Below are positions 58,533-64,000 of a stretch of DNA of 64,000 nt, one piece after another. The notes beneath the pieces are model-generated. The model was not told the DNA's origin and ran no database searches. It saw only the letters and a program-made list of their open reading frames with translations. Each line of letters begins with the position of its first letter. Within the stretch, counting starts at the first letter, position 1. The stretch spans positions 1,364,001-1,428,000 of the forward strand of contig NHZP01000003.1 in assembly GCA_003313425.1 (NCBI GenBank), written 5' to 3'. Source of the DNA: Pseudopyrenochaeta lycopersici. Taxonomy: Eukaryota > Ascomycota > Dothideomycetes > Pleosporales > Pseudopyrenochaetaceae. A program made the position numbers and the translations under genes.

Positions 58533-59958
58533 TCAAAAATGCTCCGCAACATGCTCCATCCGCATAGCGACCGTGCTTAGATTGCACTGGCAGAAACCAC
58601 ACCATAAGGCATCAGGGTTTTCAAGTGACCCATCTACATCCGTTGACCAGGTATCAGGAACCTTAAACATCTTCTTGACCGGCGCCTCGGCGGCTGAGAG
58701 GTGAACATGAAGGACGTGCTGTTTGAAGAGATCTTTGCGGAAGAAAGTTCGTTCAGCACTGCTCTTGTTCAAGCAGAACTGGACATTGTGCTGATCAAAA
58801 TGATCCATAGTGTCGATAAGATCTGAACAGAAGATACATCTCATGCCGATGGTAATCATTACATCGCGCATACAGGTCCACTGCGTATCGTTGTGACCGT
58901 GAACACTGGTCTCGTGCCGCTTCCAGCCATATATGTCTTTGAAGGACTTCGGGCATACGGTACAATGGTATGCTTTCTCAAGAGTGCAAGTGCCATCGCT
59001 CGAGGTGCCTGGTGAAGGAAAGATTGCGGGTTGAACAGAGCTTGGATGATATCTGGACAAATGGCGTTTCTTCCCCTTGCGCTTAGGCATCCCGCATGAT
59101 CCTTCGTGTTCGAATGTAGTTTGAGATGAATAAGTTTGCTCAATATTCATCTTAGTGCCATCATACTGAGATTCTTTGTACAACCCACAGGATGTTCTAG
59201 CAATGCTAGGAGGCAATATAGCGTTCGATCCAATCTCGTAAGGGGTTCTGTGCTCTACGATATTGTCATATGTATGCCCGCAAATGGCTGAGGTGGAGAG
59301 TGGTGGCGTTGATGATGATTCCAATGGATTGTAACGCTCTTTGTCATTCACTGTTGTATTGACAGGCTCTGATATATATCAACAAGTTCCTTGTACGGTA
59401 TCTAGGGGACTTACTCGGCTTGTAGCGAGCTCTCAGGTTGCTAAGACAATTCCTTACTTGACGCAAGGAAAGCCCGGTTGCTGCGGTCAGGGAAGAAATC
59501 TGGGCATGATCTGGATATGGGGAGGAAATGTTCTGCATAAACCAGTCTTTTACAGGTGTATTGGATACTTTATGGAACTTCCTTCGACGGCATCGAGCCA
59601 TATCAGGCGAGGTAACAATGGCAATATGCGACTTTCCAGAAAGATATAAACCATCTTGGTTCAATTGCAGTCCATCAAATGCGTTTGGGGTGCTGCTTGC
59701 ATTGCTGAAGGGCACTCCAAGGTCTGTACCAGACGACGCAGACCACCAGGGTTGCTGTACTAGTTGTAAGACTGCAGGACAGATGTACTGTTGGTTCTCG
59801 ATCGCATGATCCTCGGGGTAAAACCCAGATATTAGGCTGAAATTGGGTTCCACTTCAAGGTCTGCGTCGGGGCAGTCGAACTTATCACTCCAGTAACCCG
59901 CTTCGTTACTGGTAAAGTCCCAGATGTTGTCGTGTCCTTCGATTCCAAACGCGCGCAA
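58533..59958 (-). CDS. Homeobox / C2H2 zinc-finger regulator, 5' end uncertain
   Basis: Two exons (59958-59415, 59350-58533; 64-bp intron) give at least 453 residues. The frame extends upstream of 59958 without a clear ATG, so one or more 5' exons are missing from this model. The first part carries a TALE-type homeodomain: NTPVKDWF, then SPYPDHAQISSLTAATGLS and RQVRNCLSNLRARYK. The recognition helix has Cys and Leu where the family has W-F, so DNA binding may be weakened. After the intron come C2H2-like elements: CTVCPKSF...KRHETSVH, and WCGFCQCN...MEHVAEH. The combination is a known ascomycete regulator architecture of unknown targets. The final TGA (58533-58535) comes right after the last His motif, and the same frame then continues in protein-like sequence. 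Confidence 0.65.
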
Positions 59959-60908
59959 CGAATAATCATTGTCAGGTGGACAAAAATTGAGGGCACTACA
60001 TTTCGTTACTTCTTTTGATCAATCTTGTACATATCAGGCATGGGAGACAATGTGCATATGCTTGAAGGTGACTAAGTAAACAACTCACGAGTCCGATTGA
60101 GACGAAGGAGACCTAGGTAAAGCTGCAAGATGTTTACAGTTATGGCTTTTGAGTGACGACAAAGTACATAAATAAAATGTTTAATAGTAACAAGAAAGGA
60201 TCCCAAGGGTTTGACTTGCCTGGTTGTCGACGTGCATCGTGACGTTTCGCTGGTGCTGTCTTCCGCATTATTGGCTGCAGCGTGCACGGTCCATAGTCCT
60301 TCAGAAGGACTGGAGGCATCGCAGCTCTCTGCCAAGCGTTTTCGTGCTGCGGCCAGTTCGATCTAGGAATGAAATCGAGTAGAACGCCTCAAACAGCGCA
60401 ACTAAAATTATGAAAAAGGGAGAGAAAATGATTGCAGACCGCTGAAAAGATTTACGCTTCTTTTTCAGCCATCTAAATGAGTTACAAGGCGCTCTGCGGC
60501 GGTGAATCTCTGAGCGCTCCCATGTTTTCGCACAAACAATCACGTAACTATTTTCTTCTCAGCCTTGTCACTTTGCTCGGCTATACTTAATCATATTGGT
60601 TCGCCGGTGTCATACAAGACTGTTGAACCAATTTACAGAAATTCTGCTGCTCAATGAGAATCCATTGTCTCACGCTCAAGGGACTATGCAAGTTAAAGAA
60701 AGGCTCTCGTTTCTTACTGCATATAGCGACTCAGATCTATTGTTTGTGTATAATACCTGAAATGAGTCAACTGACGTGTAGCGAAGTTTTGCCACGCCAA
60801 CATATTGCTACGGGCATTTGATACACCTTTTGAAGCCCATGTATGCTGATCATGTTCAAGACGATATCATTCTCAGCTCAGTGTAGCTATCACAATATCA
60901 CTCTAAGT
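59959..60908. other. Region with unresolved minus-strand exons
   Basis: Frames at 60072-60335 and 60301-60543 (minus) have partly protein-like sequence and candidate splice sites (for example a GTAAATC donor near 60450 and a CTAG acceptor near 60362). These may be 5' exons of the homeobox/C2H2 gene or a separate small gene. I cannot fix a model. Confidence 0.3.
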
Positions 60909-62246
60909 CTACGGTTGGCCCGGCCACACCGCGTCCGCAATACTCCTCACAAGCTGCAGTTTCTTCCTCATATCCTCATAACCCAGCGAATTGCCCTCCG
61001 CATGCGATGCAAAACCACACTGCGGGCTGACACCGCATTGTTGGAGTGCATCTTCGCGCGATTGGCCAGTACCCTTCGCAATCCAGTCGGCAGCTTGGTT
61101 TACACGAGCGATCATCTCATCCTTGTCCTCGAGCTTGGGAAATTTTGATGTAATGACACCGAGGATGACGTTTTTATTCTTAGGAAGGTGTTCTAGCGGT
61201 TCGAAACCACCAGCGCGAGGCGTGTCGTACTCGAGATAGTATGTGTCTACATTAAGGTCCTGGAAAAAGAGTCAGCATAGTAGGAGTTATGACATTTTAC
61301 TAACATACCTGGAATAGATTCTTCGCAATATTGTCATATGCGCCCTCGGAGAAGTGACGGCTTCCGACGTAGTTACCACGGCAGAGATGAATGCCAAGGT
61401 GCATGTCCGCAGGTCGCTCGAAGCACTTGTTGTAGAACTTGACATAAGAATCGAACATCTCATCGGCTGTTTTGCTATTAGTTTTGTCGGCAGCCCAACC
61501 TTCCAGCATGTCCTTCGAGCAGAAATATGCTAGGTTGGGATCGTCGATCTGGATGTTCCTGATACCACTTGCGTGCAGAATCTTCAACTCCTCCTGATAT
61601 GCTTTGGCAACATCCTCAAAGTATTCTTCATCATTTGCATATACGTCCTGGGGAAAGCTTCGTCCATTCATGTAACGGAAGTGGTACCAAGATGGCGAGA
61701 TCAACGTGATCTTGATGTTCTTCCACTCGCTTTCGGGCAATAGGCTCTTCATGAGGTCGACTTCACGCTGGTTGCTCGATTTTCCGGGGTGGCTAATCTT
61801 ACTGACGCAAACGGTGACATGATTGGGAACCTCCTTCGCCTCCATAAAAGACTTAACGTCAGGTGCGTAAGCGCGGAAGATGTCCTTATTATAACCCTTG
61901 AGTACACCAAGTTGAAGCTCCTTCATGCCATTGAGAGTCTCGAAGAAGGTACCCCAAAACATGTGTCTAAATCGTGGGTCAGCTCAATTTCAAAGACTCG
62001 AGGAGTTCAGTTATTGTCAAAACTGGGAGCGTACCTTGTGTACTCTCCACTCGAAACGACTTTGAGACCACAATCCTGCTGGAACTTTACCACCTCCGCC
62101 ACAGACTTATCCTCAAGTGGGACGAGCTCTTCAGGTTGCGCTTTTCCTGATGCAACATCATAACGCTTTTGGACGAGCTCCTGGGGTCGGAGCAATGAGC
62201 CAACATGCTCAGCACGGAAAGGCGGGCTTCTTTTGAGGGCTGACAT
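60909..62246 (-). CDS. MetE/UROD-superfamily protein (cobalamin-independent methionine synthase-like)
   Basis: Three exons (62246-62035, 61966-61309, 61259-60909; introns 68 and 49 bp) give 406 residues. The N-terminus FRAEHVGSLLRP is the hallmark of the short MetE-like proteins (YxjG/YxjH type). Also visible are HLGIHLCRGN with zinc-ligand-type His and Cys, IQIDDPNLAYF, and YYLEYDTPRAGGFEPL. The C-terminal QCGVSPQCGFASH contains the other expected cysteines. Full-length MetE enzymes are about twice as long, so this is the single-domain form, and its methyl donor is unknown. No signal peptide. Gene model and family are firm; the reaction is inference. Confidence 0.85.
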
Positions 62247-63235
62247 ATTCAATGGAATCTTAGTTTGCAATTGAAGAGACAATATGATGAACAGCGAGTG
62301 AATCGAAGAAAATTATGCCCCTCATCTCATTCATGTGCCCCGCAATTACACCTGAATTGGACGCTCATCGCAGGTCCGTGGACCCTTTAGCAGCCCTGTG
62401 TTTTAACCTTGTCCCGGTGGCGGACTCGGGTAAGCGAGATTTCGAGGGGTGCGACCGCCATCGGATTGGAAGACGTAAAGAGAGGGGCGAGTGGGCTATG
62501 TGGGAGGCAGCTCCAGCTATGGTGGGGCCTTCGTTGGATAAGACGAGGCGTGACCCGTCGTTTAGCGTTCCGAAGGGCTTAGATCCGCAAAGATGTGCGT
62601 GCATTGCAACATGACTACAAGTGACTTGACAGAAACCTCGACGTCGCAGCAAACGTCGCAGCTAACATCGCTGGATTCGTGCCTCGATTACGCCTACGGG
62701 CCCGACTCGGGAGAACCTATCGGTTGTTAATCGAACGCTCCAGGCGCGCATTGTGAGCGCGTCGCACAACAATGAAGATCTGGCTATGTTGCGGCGTGTA
62801 TTGGGAGTTTCACTCGCCGTTCGGGAAGCCAAAGAGACCTGATGCTACTGATCAACAACTATTTCAAGTCCCACAGTCCAAAGACACGCCAAAGTAGGAA
62901 AGTCGAACGAAAACCCGCCGCCATCGGTGGCATGTTGATGAATGACATCATAACCACGGAAAACTAGACGGCAATGGCGGATTTAACGACGATAAGCAAG
63001 ACAAACAGTTGGTAAGCGACCATGGCGGCTCGAATGGCGCAAGATGCAAAATCCGAAAAGAAGTCGGATAGGGAAAAGCCTACCCCGCGCTATGTGGGAC
63101 ATTGAGAATATAAATGGCGTTACCTCGCTCGAAAGATGTTGTAACTTTTCGAATAACCAACATCACCAATTCGCCCGACTGTTCTTGCACCACCTAACAT
63201 TCAATTGTCACATATCTTCCGTCTTCACTCTTAAT
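62247..63235. other. Divergent promoter region, no gene seen
   Basis: About 990 bp between head-to-head genes. Short frames only. Confidence 0.4.
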
Positions 63236-64000
63236 ATGACTCGAGTCCTGCTTACTGGAGGAAGCGGCTTCATAGCTGCGCACACCATCGATGTGCTACT
63301 AAAGCGAGGACATTCGGTTGTCGCAACAGTTCGCACGCAGGAGAAGGCGGATAAAATAAAGGAAGAGTATCGAAGCCACGCAGAAAAGGGCCAGTTGGAC
63401 TTTGCCATTGTGCCAGATATCGCTCAGCCAAACGCATTCGACGAGGCAGTCGTCTCGGACCCGCCGTTCGAAGCTGTTCTTCATACAGCCAGTCCATTCC
63501 ACTTCAATGTGACCGACGTCCAGAATGTGAGTATGATCTCTCGGATTGTCGGCTAGTACTGATTGAATAGGACCTCATTGATCCCGCTGTAATCGGCACG
63601 ACTGGCATTTTGAAATCGATCAAGAAGTACGCGCCCTCTGTCAAGCGTGTGGTCATCACATCCTCTTTCGCAGCGATCGTCAACGGTACCAAGGGCTTCT
63701 GGCCAGGACACACATACTCAGAAGATGATTGGAATCCCATCACGTTGGAAGAGGCACAGGAGAATCCGATGATGGGTTATCGAGCTAGCAAAACGTTCGC
63801 TGAAAATGCGGCATGGGACTTCATCAAGAATGAGGAGCCCAATTTTAGCCTGTCCACCATCAATCCGCCAATGGTTTATGGGCCAATTGTGAGTTTGAAA
63901 GGGTACCTGAACGATGCGGACTTTGCTGACACAGATACAGGTACACGCTCTTGATAGCCTTGAGAACCTGAACACGTCGAACCAGCGCATTCTTTGGGCT
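63236..64000 (+). CDS. NAD(P)-dependent reductase, extended SDR (DFR/Gre2-like), cut by window end
   Basis: Three exons are seen (63236-63526, 63571-63888, 63941 to window end; introns 44 and 52 bp). The N-terminal nucleotide loop is TGGSGFIAAH. The catalytic Ser region is VVITSSFAA and the YxxxK motif is in GYRASKTFAE. NPPMVYGP is the usual substrate-side motif. These enzymes reduce ketones or aldehydes with NADPH (yeast Gre2, plant dihydroflavonol reductase); the fungal substrates are usually unknown. The last part of the protein lies beyond the window. The ATG is chosen because the Rossmann strand begins directly after it. Confidence 0.85.

Overview
The window looks like chromosomal DNA of a filamentous ascomycete (Pezizomycotina; the gene mix fits Dothideomycetes, but that is an inference). 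Most genes carry introns of 44-131 bp with GT...AG ends. The families present are typically fungal: a class II-type peroxidase, a CBM18 mucin, DUF1996, a GMC oxidoreductase, a homeobox/C2H2 regulator and a highly reducing polyketide synthase. I rebuilt exon joins by hand. For nearly every spliced gene the exon lengths sum to a multiple of three and conserved motifs join across the introns.

Layout: 0-25 kb is mostly housekeeping and secreted-protein genes: peroxidase, Gdt1-type ion transporter, TRF/Taz1-like telomere protein, small zinc-ribbon-like protein, pantothenate kinase, CBM18 protein with heptad repeats, HExxH metallopeptidase, RNA polymerase III subunit Rpc31, and an Hsm3/PSMD5-like protein. 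From 25 to 28 kb there are two small unknown genes. From 28.5 to 48.5 kb there is a compact secondary-metabolite cluster: MFS exporter, Zn2Cys6 regulator, alpha-oxoamine synthase (AOS), 3-ketosphinganine-reductase-like SDR, highly reducing PKS without a thioesterase, and P450. From 51 to 64 kb there are a DUF1996 secreted protein, a GMC oxidoreductase, a homeobox/C2H2 regulator, a MetE-like protein and a partial NAD-dependent reductase.

The cluster has the logic of sphinganine-analogue pathways (fumonisin, AAL toxin, sphingofungin). A PKS makes a reduced acyl chain, a PLP enzyme releases it by decarboxylative condensation with an amino acid, an SDR reduces the resulting 3-ketone, and a P450 decorates the chain. 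The promoters of the exporter, the AOS/SDR pair, the PKS and the P450 share a motif I read as CGG-N3/4-CGGAACCCG, probably the target of a Zn2Cys6 regulator. Two core genes are interrupted by one in-frame stop each: TGA in the PKS ketosynthase region and TAG in the regulator. The locus may therefore be a recently silenced or decaying cluster, unless these are sequence errors. A third in-frame stop lies near the end of the homeobox/C2H2 gene.

No rRNA, tRNA, CRISPR array or intact transposon was recognised.
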